This document shows positions 41,477 to 50,191 of a stretch of DNA of 64,000 bases, piece by piece. This stretch comes from Actinoplanes lutulentus. Lineage in GTDB: Bacteria; Actinomycetota; Actinomycetes; Mycobacteriales; Micromonosporaceae. Under the pieces are notes generated by a model. That model ran no database searches. It had not been told where the DNA came from and was given only the letters and a program-made list of their open reading frames with translations. The stretch's first letter is position 1; each line of letters starts with the position of its first letter. The stretch spans positions 186,001-250,000 of the forward strand of contig NZ_QLMJ01000017.1 of NCBI RefSeq assembly GCF_003259845.1, read 5' to 3'. The translations under genes were made by a program, and so were the position numbers.

Positions 41477-44269
41477 TTGAATGTACTCAAGCGCTCAATG
41501 GTGATCTTCACGGCCGGCGTGACCGTCGTCGGCCTGGCCACGCCCGGTGTCAACGCTCAAGCACCGGCAGATCCGGCAACCAGCGCGTACGCCCAGATCG
41601 CCGCACTCCAGCAGCTCAAGAAGTCGATGACCTCGGCGGAGCGCAAACTCGACAGCCGGCTCGCGATCGAGCTGCGCAAACGCAACAACAAGGTGACCAC
41701 GGGCGCCCTGCCGAGGCTCGACACGGGCGTCGAGGTCACCAAGTCCGGCACCACCGAGATCGAAGTCCACGCCGAGAAGGTGGGCGACGACCTCATCGAC
41801 AGGCTCCGCGGCGTCGGCGCCGGGATCCGATACCCGTCACCCGAGACCGGAACCGTCCTGGTCGAGGCACCGCTCACCTCGATCACCACCATCGCGGGCT
41901 GGAAAGACGTCACCACCGTCAACCTGAAACACGGCCTGATCAGCGGGCATCAACAAGACCCGAAGGCCGTACCCGAACCTGAGTCCAAGGGCGCCAAGGT
42001 GGCCCGGATCGAGACCGCCCTGCAGAAAGCGGCCGCACCGAGAGCGGCCGCCGTCAACCAGGGCTCGGTCATCTCCGAGGGCGACCGGACCCACGCCGCC
42101 GACACGGCACGGACCCGTTACAAGGTCACCGGAACCGGCGTGAAGGTCTGCGCCCTCTCCGACGGCGTCGACTCCCTCGCCCAGTCCCAGTCCACCGGCG
42201 ACCTGCCCGCCGACGTCGACGTGCTCACCGGTCAGGAAGGCTCCGGCGACGAGGGCACCGCGATGCTCGAAATCATTCACGACCTCGTACCCAATGCGCA
42301 GTTGGGTTTTGCCACCGCCTTCACCAGTGAGGTCAGCTTCGCCGACAACATCCGGGCGCTGCGATTCACCGCCGGGTGCGACATCATCGTCGACGATGTC
42401 GTGTACTACCACGAGAGCCCGTTCCAGGACGGTCTTCCGGCGCAGGCGGTCAACGACGTCACCGCCGACGGCGCCTACTACTTCAGCTCGGCCGGCAACG
42501 AGGGCAACACCCTCGACGGCACCTCCGGCAACTGGGAGGGCGACTTCGTCGACTCCGGCCGGGGCATCGGCAAGATCGCCGGTGACGCCCACGACTTCGA
42601 CCCGGGTACGGGCGTGCAGGAGTTCAACGGCCTCACCCCGAACAGCGCCGGACGCGTGACGACCCTGTGGTGGGCCGACCCGCTCGAAGGTTCGGCCAAC
42701 GACTACGACCTGTACGTGCTCGACCGGGCCGGCAACGTCACCGGGTTCTCCCAGGACGTGCAGGACGGCGACGACGACCCGTTCGAGATCCTCGCCACCG
42801 GATCCGGCACCGGCCAGAAACTCGCCGTCGTGAAGTTCGCCGGAGCCGACCGATACCTGCAGCTCAGCATCTTCCGCGGCCGGTTCACCGGCTTCTCGAC
42901 ACCCGGTGTGCTGCGCGGGCACAGCGCCGCCGAGCAGGCCTTCGCGGTCGCCGCCACCCCGGCGGCCGAGCCGCTGCCCTTCGACCTGGAGGCAGGCGAC
43001 CCGCCCAACCCGGCCGGGCCGTACCCGAACCTGCACACCCGCCAGTCCCAGCCGGAACGGTTCACCTCCGACGGCCCGCGCCGGATCTTCTACAACGCCG
43101 ACGGCACCCCGATCACCCCGGGCGACTTCTCCTCGACCGGCGGCACCGTCCGCGCCAAGCCGCAGATCACCGCGGCGGACGGCGTGACCACGTCGATCGC
43201 CGACTTCGCCCCGTTCTTCGGCACCTCGGCGGCCGCACCGCACGCCGCCGCCATCGCCGCCCTGGCCCTCTCCGGCAACCCGGGCCTGACCAACGCCGAG
43301 ATCAGGACCGCCCTGACCGGCACCGCGCTGGACCTCGCGCCCACCGGATACGACAACCGCACCGGCTACGGCGTCATCCGCGCCGACCTGCTGCTACGCA
43401 ACACCGGCGCCACCCCGCAGCCACTCGTCCGAGCCGGCACACCCACGGTCACCCCGACCACCGGCGACAGCGACGCCTACCTCGAACCCGGCGAGACAGC
43501 GACGGTCACCCTTCCTGCGGAAAACATCGGAGACGGTACGGCGACCGGCGTGAACGTGGTCGTCGACACCGACGATCCGAGGGCCACGGTGACGCCGCGC
43601 AGCCGTTCGTACGGCAACATCGCCGCGGGGGCGTCCAAGACCAGGGACTACACCCTGAAACTGGCCGCCGACTATCCGCTGGGCCGCCCGGTGACCCTGA
43701 AGATCAGAACCACGTTCGCCGGCGTGCTGTCCCCGACAACCAGCAACCCGGCCGTACCGACGGGGCAGCCGTCATCGACGGTGCTGGACTTCGCGTACAC
43801 CGGCGACCCGGTGGCGATCCCGGACAACGACCCCACCGGCGCCGCGGCGACGGTGTCGGTCACCGGCGTCGGGTACGCATCCTCGCTGACGTTCTCCATC
43901 GACGGCACCGAGTGCAACACGACAGCGGCCTCACCGACGGTGGGCCTCGACCACACGTTCGTCGGCGACCTGGTGGGCACGCTGACCGCCCCCGGCGGCG
44001 GCACGGCCACGCTGTTCGCCCGCAGCGGAGGCGGCGGCAACAACCTGTGCCAGGTGGTCTTCGACGACAGCGCGGCGAACCCGTTCAGCGCGGCACTGTC
44101 AGCGAACGCGCCGTACACCGGCAGCTGGAAGCCGAACTCACCGCTGAGTGCGCTGCGGTCGTCGGCGGCCGACGGCACCTGGACATTCCAGGTGGCTGAC
44201 CGGGCCAACGCCGACACCGGCTCGATCAGAGCATTCTCGTTGCACCTGACCGGCTTCGAACCGGCCTGA
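41477..44269 (+). CDS. Secreted S8 subtilisin-like protease with C-terminal P-domain
   Basis: The 930-residue exported protease has a signal peptide (LKRSMVIFTAGVTVVGLATPGVNA) and a pro-region. The catalytic residues are Asp229 in CALSDGVDSL, His268 in MLEIIHDLVPNAQ and the Ser in FFGTSAAAPHAAA. The catalytic domain has a large insert typical of this actinobacterial S8 group. It is followed by an Ig-like repeat (ETATVTLPAENIGDGTATGVNV) and a final P-domain-like jelly roll (VGDLVGTLTAPGGGTATLFAR, then GTWTFQVADRANADTGSIRAFSLHLTG). I chose a TTG immediately before LKRSM; an ATG seven codons later is possible. It is followed by a strong terminator. Confidence 0.87.
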   Translation: MNVLKRSMVIFTAGVTVVGLATPGVNAQAPADPATSAYAQIAALQQLKKSMTSAERKLDSRLAIELRKRNNKVTTGALPRLDTGVEVTKSGTTEIEVHAEKVGDDLIDRLRGVGAGIRYPSPETGTVLVEAPLTSITTIAGWKDVTTVNLKHGLISGHQQDPKAVPEPESKGAKVARIETALQKAAAPRAAAVNQGSVISEGDRTHAADTARTRYKVTGTGVKVCALSDGVDSLAQSQSTGDLPADVDVLTGQEGSGDEGTAMLEIIHDLVPNAQLGFATAFTSEVSFADNIRALRFTAGCDIIVDDVVYYHESPFQDGLPAQAVNDVTADGAYYFSSAGNEGNTLDGTSGNWEGDFVDSGRGIGKIAGDAHDFDPGTGVQEFNGLTPNSAGRVTTLWWADPLEGSANDYDLYVLDRAGNVTGFSQDVQDGDDDPFEILATGSGTGQKLAVVKFAGADRYLQLSIFRGRFTGFSTPGVLRGHSAAEQAFAVAATPAAEPLPFDLEAGDPPNPAGPYPNLHTRQSQPERFTSDGPRRIFYNADGTPITPGDFSSTGGTVRAKPQITAADGVTTSIADFAPFFGTSAAAPHAAAIAALALSGNPGLTNAEIRTALTGTALDLAPTGYDNRTGYGVIRADLLLRNTGATPQPLVRAGTPTVTPTTGDSDAYLEPGETATVTLPAENIGDGTATGVNVVVDTDDPRATVTPRSRSYGNIAAGASKTRDYTLKLAADYPLGRPVTLKIRTTFAGVLSPTTSNPAVPTGQPSSTVLDFAYTGDPVAIPDNDPTGAAATVSVTGVGYASSLTFSIDGTECNTTAASPTVGLDHTFVGDLVGTLTAPGGGTATLFARSGGGGNNLCQVVFDDSAANPFSAALSANAPYTGSWKPNSPLSALRSSAADGTWTFQVADRANADTGSIRAFSLHLTGFEPA

Positions 44270-44280
44270 CAACCATCAGT

Positions 44281-44308
44281 GGCCGGGCGCACCCGAGTGC
44301 GCCCGGCC
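44281..44308. terminator. Hairpin terminator of the subtilase gene
   Basis: A perfect 12-bp stem (GGCCGGGCGCAC and complement) with a CCGA loop lies 11 bp past the stop codon. Confidence 0.75.
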
Positions 44309-44637
44309 CAGGCCGGGCGGTCAGATTGAAATGGCCTGTCAATCCACCGGATGAAGGCATCGGCCGCTGCGGAGGCTTCCGACCGGGCCTATCCGCGCCG
44401 TTCCTTGGCCCATGCGAGCAAAACGGCGGCTCGCGAGACCTCTGTCGACGCTTGGACGATGAAGCGGCCCAGGCCTCGCTCGGCTCGAGGCACATACAAG
44501 TTTTGGTCCCACACCCACTGCGGATGTGGTCACGCCCACAACGGGTGTAACCACTTTCGCAGTACGTCGCCCTCCACCCAATGCCCAGCCTCATCCGCTC
44601 ACGCGGACCACAGCCCTCACCTCATCAACACTTTCGC
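44309..44637. other. Intergenic region, possibly decayed coding DNA
   Basis: This 330-bp stretch has lower GC in places than its neighbours and short open frames on both strands with no domain, no start signals and mixed third-position composition. It may be old degraded sequence. I find no repeat of the families seen elsewhere. Confidence 0.35.
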
Positions 44638-44668
44638 TTGACCTGGAGCGCGCTCCAGGTGCCACAGT
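44638..44668 (+). promoter_or_regulatory. MerR-type operator-promoter of the aldo/keto reductase gene
   Basis: TTGACC is followed after an extended 19-bp spacer by CACAGT. The perfect 20-bp palindrome ACCTGGAGCGCGCTCCAGGT fills the spacer from the -35 onward. The overlong spacer with a central dyad is the hallmark of promoters remodelled by MerR activators. The -10 is 7 nt before the ATG, so the mRNA is probably leaderless. Confidence 0.75.
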
Positions 44669-44675
44669 CGACACC

Positions 44676-45644
44676 ATGGAGAAAGCAACCCACTCCCCAC
44701 TGGTCCTCGGCGCGATGATGTTCGGAACCACCATCGACGAACACACCTCGTTCGCACTCCTCGACCGATTCGTCGAGCGTGGCGGCACCTGGATCGACAC
44801 CGCCAACTGCTATTCCTTCTGGGCGAGCGACACCGGCCACGGCGGCGACAGCGAGCAGATCCTGGGCCGCTGGCTGGCCGCCCGCCCCGGCGTCCGCGAC
44901 CAGGTGAAGATCGCCACGAAACTAGGCGCCGAACCACTGGAACCCGGCTCCTGGCCGGACCGCCGCGAGGGCCTGTCACCCGCCGCGATCAAAGCCGCCT
45001 TCGCCCGCAGCCAGGAACGGCTCGGCCTCGACCGGGTCGACCTGTTGTGGCTGCATCAGGAGGACCGGTCGGTGCCCATCGAGGACGTCGTCGAGACTCT
45101 CGCCGGCCTCGACGCCGACCGGTTCGGTGTCTCCAACTTCCCGGCCTGGCTGGTCGAGCGCGGCCGCGCCCACGCCACGAAGATCGGAGCCCGGCCGTTC
45201 GACGCGCTGCAGCTCAACGCGACGTACCTGCGCCCGCGTCCCGGCATGTTGTCCCCCGGCGTGGTGCACCGCTTCGGAGTGCTGAGCGACGAGCAGGCCG
45301 ACTACGCCGCCGAGCATCAGTTGGATCTGTGGGCGTACACCCCGCTGATGTCGGGCGCCTACGACAACCCGGCGAAGCCGATCGACGACGTGTACGACCA
45401 CCCCGGCAACACCGCCCGTCTGAAAGTTCTCGACGAGGTCGCCACCGAGTCCGAGGCGAGCCGGAGCCAGGTGGTCCTGGCGTGGCTGCTGAGCCGGAAC
45501 ATCCGGCCGATGCTGGGCGGCAGCAAGGTCAGCCAGCTCGACACCGCCCTGGACGGCGTCGGCCTGCAGCTGACCGGCGACCAGTTGCAGCGCCTCAACG
45601 CGGTGGACCACTCCGCCTGGGCGAACCCGTACGCAAAGAACTGA
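44676..45644 (+). CDS. Aldo/keto reductase
   Basis: The 322-residue NADPH-dependent oxidoreductase of the AKR superfamily is a TIM barrel. Catalytic-site regions are WIDTANCYSFWAS (Asp and Tyr), KIATKLG (Lys), and LLWLHQED (His). The substrate loop and cofactor end (VVLAWLLSRNIRPMLGGSKVSQLD) are normal. It starts directly after a MerR-type promoter, so expression is probably induced by an electrophile or redox signal sensed by a MerR regulator encoded elsewhere. It converges with the DUF427 gene with no spacing between the stop codons. Confidence 0.92.
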   Translation: MEKATHSPLVLGAMMFGTTIDEHTSFALLDRFVERGGTWIDTANCYSFWASDTGHGGDSEQILGRWLAARPGVRDQVKIATKLGAEPLEPGSWPDRREGLSPAAIKAAFARSQERLGLDRVDLLWLHQEDRSVPIEDVVETLAGLDADRFGVSNFPAWLVERGRAHATKIGARPFDALQLNATYLRPRPGMLSPGVVHRFGVLSDEQADYAAEHQLDLWAYTPLMSGAYDNPAKPIDDVYDHPGNTARLKVLDEVATESEASRSQVVLAWLLSRNIRPMLGGSKVSQLDTALDGVGLQLTGDQLQRLNAVDHSAWANPYAKN

Positions 45645-46106
45645 TCACCACCCCGTCGTCCCCGGACCGCCCTTGAACGGGCCGGTGATGTCCGCCGTGA
45701 TCCAGCCGCCGTAGAAGTCACCGTCCTGCGCCCGGACGAGCTCGCCGCCCACCCGGCACTCGTCCACCCGGCTCGGATAGAAGGCGACGGCGCCAGCGAT
45801 GTCCGCGTACGCAGGTGTGGGGCGTGCGTAGGACCAGCCGGCCCGCGACACCCGGACGTCTCCGGCGACGAGGTCCCAGTAATCGGCGACGCCCTTGAAC
45901 TCGCAGTACGACCGCCCCTCGCCCAGCTCCAGCACACCAGCGGCGATGTCCTGACGGGGCACGTAGTAGACGGGCGGGTGCGAAGTCTCCAGCACCCGCC
46001 AGCAGCTGTCGCTGTCGACGATCACCTGCCCCGCGTGCACGACCGTCACCCGGGCAGTGGCGCGCTCCAGGCGCGGTGGGCGCGGGTAATCCCAGACCGA
46101 TTCCAT
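45645..46106 (-). CDS. DUF427 family protein
   Basis: The 153-residue DUF427 protein has the family's paired features: SVWDYPRPPRLERATARVTVVHAGQVIVDS, then PVYYVPRQDI and YCEFKGVADYWDL, with Trp, Tyr and Lys residues lining a small pocket. These proteins are beta-tent folds of unknown function, often near oxidoreductases. The start at MESVWDYP has a short GGGA upstream; a longer frame begins 20 codons earlier but lacks a site. It abuts the AKR gene tail to tail. Confidence 0.85.
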   Translation of the reverse strand: MESVWDYPRPPRLERATARVTVVHAGQVIVDSDSCWRVLETSHPPVYYVPRQDIAAGVLELGEGRSYCEFKGVADYWDLVAGDVRVSRAGWSYARPTPAYADIAGAVAFYPSRVDECRVGGELVRAQDGDFYGGWITADITGPFKGGPGTTGW

Positions 46107-46155
46107 CGTCCCAGCATGGCTCGCTGTCGTTTCTGTACAAGACACCCGTCCTACC

Positions 46156-46737
46156 ATGAAGACCATGCGCGAACTGATCTACACCGGTTTCATGTCCCTC
46201 GACGGCGTCGTCGACTCACCCGGCGGGACCGTCGAGGGCCACCGCAGCGGCGGCTGGGTCATCAACGACGTCGAGTTCCTGCCGGAGGCGTTCGCGCTCA
46301 AGGGCGAGGAACTCGCCGAGACCACCGCGCTGCTGTTCGGCCGCCGCAGCTACGAGGCGTTCGCACCGATCTGGCGCGACTCCGAGGACCACGCCGCTTA
46401 CAAGGACCTGCCGAAGTACGTCGTCTCGGAAACCCTCACCGAGGACGCCCTGGTCGACGGCTGGGGCCCGACGACGATTCTGCGTTCCTCCGGCGACATC
46501 GCCGCGCTGAAGAAGTCCGACGGCGGCGCCATCTTCATCCACGGCAGCGCCGAACTGGCCCGCCGCCTTTCCGACGACGGCCTGATCGACCGATACCACC
46601 TGCTCGTCTTCCCGGTGCTTCTCGGCGCGGGCAAGCGCCTGTTCAGCGAGGCCGACAACGACAAGCGGGTGCTCAAGCTCAAGGACTCCGCCGCGTACCC
46701 GAACGGCGTCCTGAAACTGATCTACGAGGTCAGCTGA
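46156..46737 (+). CDS. Dihydrofolate reductase-family (RibD C-terminal-like) protein
   Basis: The 193-residue protein has the DHFR-like fold used by RibD reductase-type proteins: LIYTGFMSLDGVVDSPGG at the N terminus, LLFGRRSYEAFAPIW in the middle and IDRYHLLVFPVLLGAGKRLF near the end. It probably uses NADPH, but the substrate is unknown; relatives are annotated as deaminase/reductase. A TACCAT hexamer lies 7 nt before a second in-frame ATG three codons in (at 46165), and relatives begin with M-R-x-L-I-Y. That ATG may therefore be the true, leaderless start. Confidence 0.85.
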   Translation: MKTMRELIYTGFMSLDGVVDSPGGTVEGHRSGGWVINDVEFLPEAFALKGEELAETTALLFGRRSYEAFAPIWRDSEDHAAYKDLPKYVVSETLTEDALVDGWGPTTILRSSGDIAALKKSDGGAIFIHGSAELARRLSDDGLIDRYHLLVFPVLLGAGKRLFSEADNDKRVLKLKDSAAYPNGVLKLIYEVS

Positions 46738-47423
46738 AGCGCGATCGCCCCGCCACCACCGGTACGCAGCTCACCGGCTGTGCGCCCGACGAATCGCCGC
46801 AACGCCCGGGCCAGGTGCGGCTCATCGACATAGGAGCCCGACACGACGACGTCGGCGACCGGCATCCCACCGGCGAGCAGGGTCGCGGACTCCCGGGCCC
46901 GGGCGATCTGCCGTACCGCACCCTGGGTGAGCCCGGTCGCCGCCCGGAACCGCCGTTCCACCGTGCGCGCCGAAACCGTCCGCGCCGGCACGTCCAAGGA
47001 AGACCCGTCGAGCACCGAGGAAACCAGCGGATCCCGCACGACGGCTCCGGCCCGAACGAGGCGTGACACCAGCGCCTCAGCGTCGTCAGGCCCTGGGATC
47101 TCCCAGCGGGAGCCGTCAAGAACGAAAGGCCCAGGCAGTTCCAGGCCCCGGTCAACCAATGACTCGATGGGCACCGACCGCAACGACGTACCCACCGCGA
47201 ACTCGATCCCGGTGAAATCCGCGCCCTCCGGCACCGGCGCGGTCCCTGCCCTGGTCTCCGGCCCGGTGACGCCCGCGAACGACCGGCCGTCCTGCTGCCA
47301 GAACACCAGTCCCCAGTGAGGTGTGGCGACCGAGGTCATCGTGTCCACCCGCGAGCTGCGACAGGTCCACACCGTGTCGATCCACGGCGAGTCAGAATCA
47401 CGCGTAGTGAACGTCAGTCCCAC
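46722..47423 (-). CDS. AraC family transcriptional regulator
   Basis: The 233-residue regulator has an N-terminal cupin-like sensor region and a C-terminal double helix-turn-helix (VSARTVERRFRAATGLTQGAVRQIARARESATLL, then VADVVVSGSYVDEPHLARALRRFVGRTAGEL). The GTG start is supported by TATCCT on the minus strand ending 7 nt upstream (47431-47436). It is convergent with the RibD-like gene (16-bp overlap), which may be its target. The regulator is shorter than AraC proteins with a complete sugar-binding domain. Confidence 0.8.
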   Translation of the reverse strand: MGLTFTTRDSDSPWIDTVWTCRSSRVDTMTSVATPHWGLVFWQQDGRSFAGVTGPETRAGTAPVPEGADFTGIEFAVGTSLRSVPIESLVDRGLELPGPFVLDGSRWEIPGPDDAEALVSRLVRAGAVVRDPLVSSVLDGSSLDVPARTVSARTVERRFRAATGLTQGAVRQIARARESATLLAGGMPVADVVVSGSYVDEPHLARALRRFVGRTAGELRTGGGGAIALQLTS

Positions 47424-47537
47424 AGATCCAAGGATACAAATGATCACTCTCTTGGGCGCGACCCCCGTCACAATCGCCCTAATTGCGGCTTAAGACCACC
47501 GACTCGGCGATAGCTTTGCAGCAACAGACCAGCCGCA

Positions 47538-48872
47538 ATGCACAGAAAGCCGAGTTCCTTGCTCCACTCGCTCGCCTCCGCCAACCCGACCACCTTCGTC
47601 GTCCTGAGCCTCACGCTCTGTGCCGTCGTGGCAGGACTTCTGCGCCGCAAGGTCAGACCCGCAGTCGAGAAGGCGGTCCGCGCGGGAACGAGAAGGTTGC
47701 TGCCCCACCTACCCGAGCGAGTCACCGAAACCGCCGGGAAACTCCGGGCCCGGATCGACCCCACCTTCGCCCGCTCCGTCCTGGTCACGGCGGCCTCCGC
47801 CGCCATCGCTTGGTCGGCTGCTGAAACGTTGCACCTGCCCGGCGCGATCTTCGCGGCGATCTCGGCGACGCTGTCGGTGCAGATGAGCTCGTTCGCCTCG
47901 GTCCGCGAAGGCGCCCAGCGCCTCGTCGGCACCCTCGCCGGCATCGCGGTGACGGTCGGCGTGTGGCACGCGTTCGGTCTCAGCCCGTGGTCGATCGCGA
48001 TCATCGCCGGGTTCGGCCTGGCCGCCGGCCGCCTGCTGCGCCTCGGCGACGCCTCCGCGACCGTCCCGCTGACCTCGCTCGGCATCATCGTGGGTGGCAG
48101 CGCCGTGACCGAGGACTTCGTCTGGCAGCGCGTGGCGGCGACGGCCCTCGGCATCGTCGTCGGCGTGATCCTCTCGCCGCTGGTCGGCGGGATGACACCC
48201 CGGGAACGCGCCCGGCACAAGCTGGCGCACCTCTCCTCGGAGATCGCCGACCTGCTCGGCCGCCTCGGCGCCGGCGTCCAGGGCGGTTACACCCGCGACG
48301 AGGCCGCGCACTGGCTGGAACGCTCCCGCAACCTGGGCGAGGACCTCGACGACGCGGTCACGGCGGTCGACGAACTCGCCCGCCAGGCCCGCTGGTCACC
48401 GACCACGCCGACCACCCGGGTCACCCCGATCCACCAGACCCTGCGCACTCTCGAACACGGCGTCCAGCAGGTCAACTCGGTAGCCCGCTCGATGTTCGAC
48501 GCCGCCGCCACACCACAGGCCCCGCACGTGCCCGAACCGATCGGCGAGGTCCTCACGGCAGCGTCGGAAGCGTTCACCGCGCACGCCATGCAGGACACCG
48601 GCGAACTCCACGGCGTCCTCGACGAACTCCGCGAGGCCCGCAAACAGACCCTGCGCAAGGTTCGCACCGAGGTCGACGACACCGGCGTCCTGGTCCTGAC
48701 CGGCTCGATCATCACCGACATCGACCGCATGGCCGGCTCCCTGGAACGCTCCGCCCCCGCCCTCTCGGTCGGCCTCCGCGAACCGGGCCCCGGCATCCCC
48801 GCGGTCTCCGAAATCCTCCCCGCCGTCCGCCTGGCCTGGGAAAAAGCCCTCACCACCACCGGCAAGCGCTAA
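47538..48872 (+). CDS. FUSC/aromatic acid exporter-family membrane protein
   Basis: The 444-residue protein has one N-terminal hydrophobic segment, then a block of about five to six helices (TFARSVLVTAASAAIAW to VVGVILSPLVGG), characteristic of the FUSC/ArAE family (aluminium-activated malate transporter-like and AaeB-type exporters). A long cytoplasmic helical domain (about 225-444) follows, rich in charged residues and likely coiled (LAHLSSEIADLLGRL, ELREARKQTLRKVR). It may export aromatic or organic acids. A strong terminator follows. No partner gene is adjacent. Confidence 0.8.
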   Translation: MHRKPSSLLHSLASANPTTFVVLSLTLCAVVAGLLRRKVRPAVEKAVRAGTRRLLPHLPERVTETAGKLRARIDPTFARSVLVTAASAAIAWSAAETLHLPGAIFAAISATLSVQMSSFASVREGAQRLVGTLAGIAVTVGVWHAFGLSPWSIAIIAGFGLAAGRLLRLGDASATVPLTSLGIIVGGSAVTEDFVWQRVAATALGIVVGVILSPLVGGMTPRERARHKLAHLSSEIADLLGRLGAGVQGGYTRDEAAHWLERSRNLGEDLDDAVTAVDELARQARWSPTTPTTRVTPIHQTLRTLEHGVQQVNSVARSMFDAAATPQAPHVPEPIGEVLTAASEAFTAHAMQDTGELHGVLDELREARKQTLRKVRTEVDDTGVLVLTGSIITDIDRMAGSLERSAPALSVGLREPGPGIPAVSEILPAVRLAWEKALTTTGKR

Positions 48873-48880
48873 CCCAAACC

Positions 48881-48913
48881 CGGCGGCGGGTCACTCACCG
48901 CGACCCGCCGCCG
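48881..48913. terminator. Hairpin terminator after the FUSC gene
   Basis: A 12-bp perfect stem (CGGCGGCGGGTC and complement) with a 9-nt loop separates two convergent genes. Confidence 0.7.
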
Positions 48914-48948
48914 GCCCTTCCTTGGGTACGCGCAGAGCACCGCCGAAG

Positions 48949-50142
48949 TCAGCCCCCGGCAAGCAGCCGCCCCACTTTCTCGGCGCTGTACCGCCCCGAC
49001 GTGACAGCGCCGTCCATCCAGCCCAGCCAGCCGGCCGCGATGTCCCCGCCGCTGAACAGCACCGGCCCGACGTGCTCCTCCAGCCCTCGCAGCAACGGCA
49101 GCTGACCGGGAGCGAACGCCATCCAGGTGCCCAGCGCGTACGGATCAGCGACCCAGTCGGCGGCCAGCCGCTCCCCGGTGACCGAGCCGGTGACCTGCTC
49201 GAACTCCACTCTGGCCGCCTCGCTCTCCCGGTCGAGCGAGAAGACCGCGGTAAGCCGTCCACCGTCGCGGGCCGGCACCGAGTAGCACTCCTTGACCGGC
49301 CCGTCACCGGCCATCTCGCCCGCGCCGCCGCTGGTTCGATACCAGACCTTGGCAGCTGCACCCGCGTGCGGCAGCACTTTCTTGACCTGCGTCAGCACGT
49401 CCGGCTCCGGTGTCACGGTGATGCCGCCGAGCGTGTTGACCGGCACGGCCAGCACGACGGCCCGAGCAGTGACAGTGAGGTCGTGGGCCTCTACGCGTAC
49501 CCCATCATGCTCGATATGGACGGCCTGGACCGGCGTGCTGGTTTTGATCTCGCCGTGGCCCTCGCGGGCGAGGGCGCGGGCGAGACCGTCGGCGCCGCCG
49601 GCGATGCGAACGCCGTGCGCCTCGAACGCGTCGTGATAGCGATGACCGAAACCGGCCACCTCCCGCAGCACCGCGGCCGCGGAGTAGTGGTCGGGGTCGC
49701 CGCCCATCAGCGTGAACGCGTGCGACAGCAGCACCGCGCGGGCGTCAGCGGTGAGGTCGAGCCGGGCGACATACCGCGCGAACGGCACATCGAGGTCAAC
49801 CGGCAGCGCGGCATCACCGAACGCGATCCGCGCGGCATCCCGCTCCACGATCGCCACAACCCCTGCCGAAGTCCCACCGTGTGCCGCCGTCTCGGGCGCG
49901 ACCACCCCGGCCAGAGTCACACCGTGTGCCGCCATCTCGGTCACCAGTGCGTGGTGATGCTCCGGCGATACCCACTCCGCCCCCAGATCGACAGGCGTCC
50001 CGCAGCCCGGAAACCGCTGCGTCCAGGTCCGCCCGCCGACCCGATCCCGAGCCTCGAGAACCAGCGTGGAATACCCCGCCCGCTCCAGTTCCTGGCGTGC
50101 GATCAGCCCGGCGATGCCGGCGCCGACAATGACGACATCCAT
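48949..50142 (-). CDS. Flavin amine oxidase (monoamine oxidase-like)
   Basis: The 397-residue FAD enzyme has the amine-oxidase fold: VVIVGAGIAGLIARQELERAG and VLEARDRVGGRTWT at the N terminus (GxGxxG and GG motifs), and the C-terminal FAD-binding segment LFSGGDIAAGWLGWMDGAVTSGRYSAEKV. A Lys in the middle (AAKVWYRTS) matches the conserved active-site lysine. A 15-residue duplication (AAHGVTLAGVVAPET followed by AAHGGTSAGVVA) lies near residues 70-100. The start has an ideal AAAGGAGGT. A TetR gene and a palindromic site lie just upstream, so it is probably an inducible amine catabolism gene. Confidence 0.88.
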   Translation of the reverse strand: MDVVIVGAGIAGLIARQELERAGYSTLVLEARDRVGGRTWTQRFPGCGTPVDLGAEWVSPEHHHALVTEMAAHGVTLAGVVAPETAAHGGTSAGVVAIVERDAARIAFGDAALPVDLDVPFARYVARLDLTADARAVLLSHAFTLMGGDPDHYSAAAVLREVAGFGHRYHDAFEAHGVRIAGGADGLARALAREGHGEIKTSTPVQAVHIEHDGVRVEAHDLTVTARAVVLAVPVNTLGGITVTPEPDVLTQVKKVLPHAGAAAKVWYRTSGGAGEMAGDGPVKECYSVPARDGGRLTAVFSLDRESEAARVEFEQVTGSVTGERLAADWVADPYALGTWMAFAPGQLPLLRGLEEHVGPVLFSGGDIAAGWLGWMDGAVTSGRYSAEKVGRLLAGG

Positions 50143-50154
50143 CGGACCTCCTTT

Positions 50155-50181
50155 GGTATCGCCGTATCATACGGAGATACC
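50155..50181. promoter_or_regulatory. 27-bp palindromic operator with embedded -10 element
   Basis: GGTATCGCCGTA and TACGGAGATACC are 12-bp arms with one mismatch and a 3-nt centre. On the minus strand the centre reads TATGAT, a good -10 for the amine oxidase gene. Repressor binding would directly block that promoter. Confidence 0.7.
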
Positions 50182-50191
50182 ACGACGCCCG

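Noticed and set aside
48300..48900. Antisense frames inside the FUSC gene C-terminal part
   Set aside because: Only shadows of a gene with clear membrane-domain content and a terminator matching its strand.
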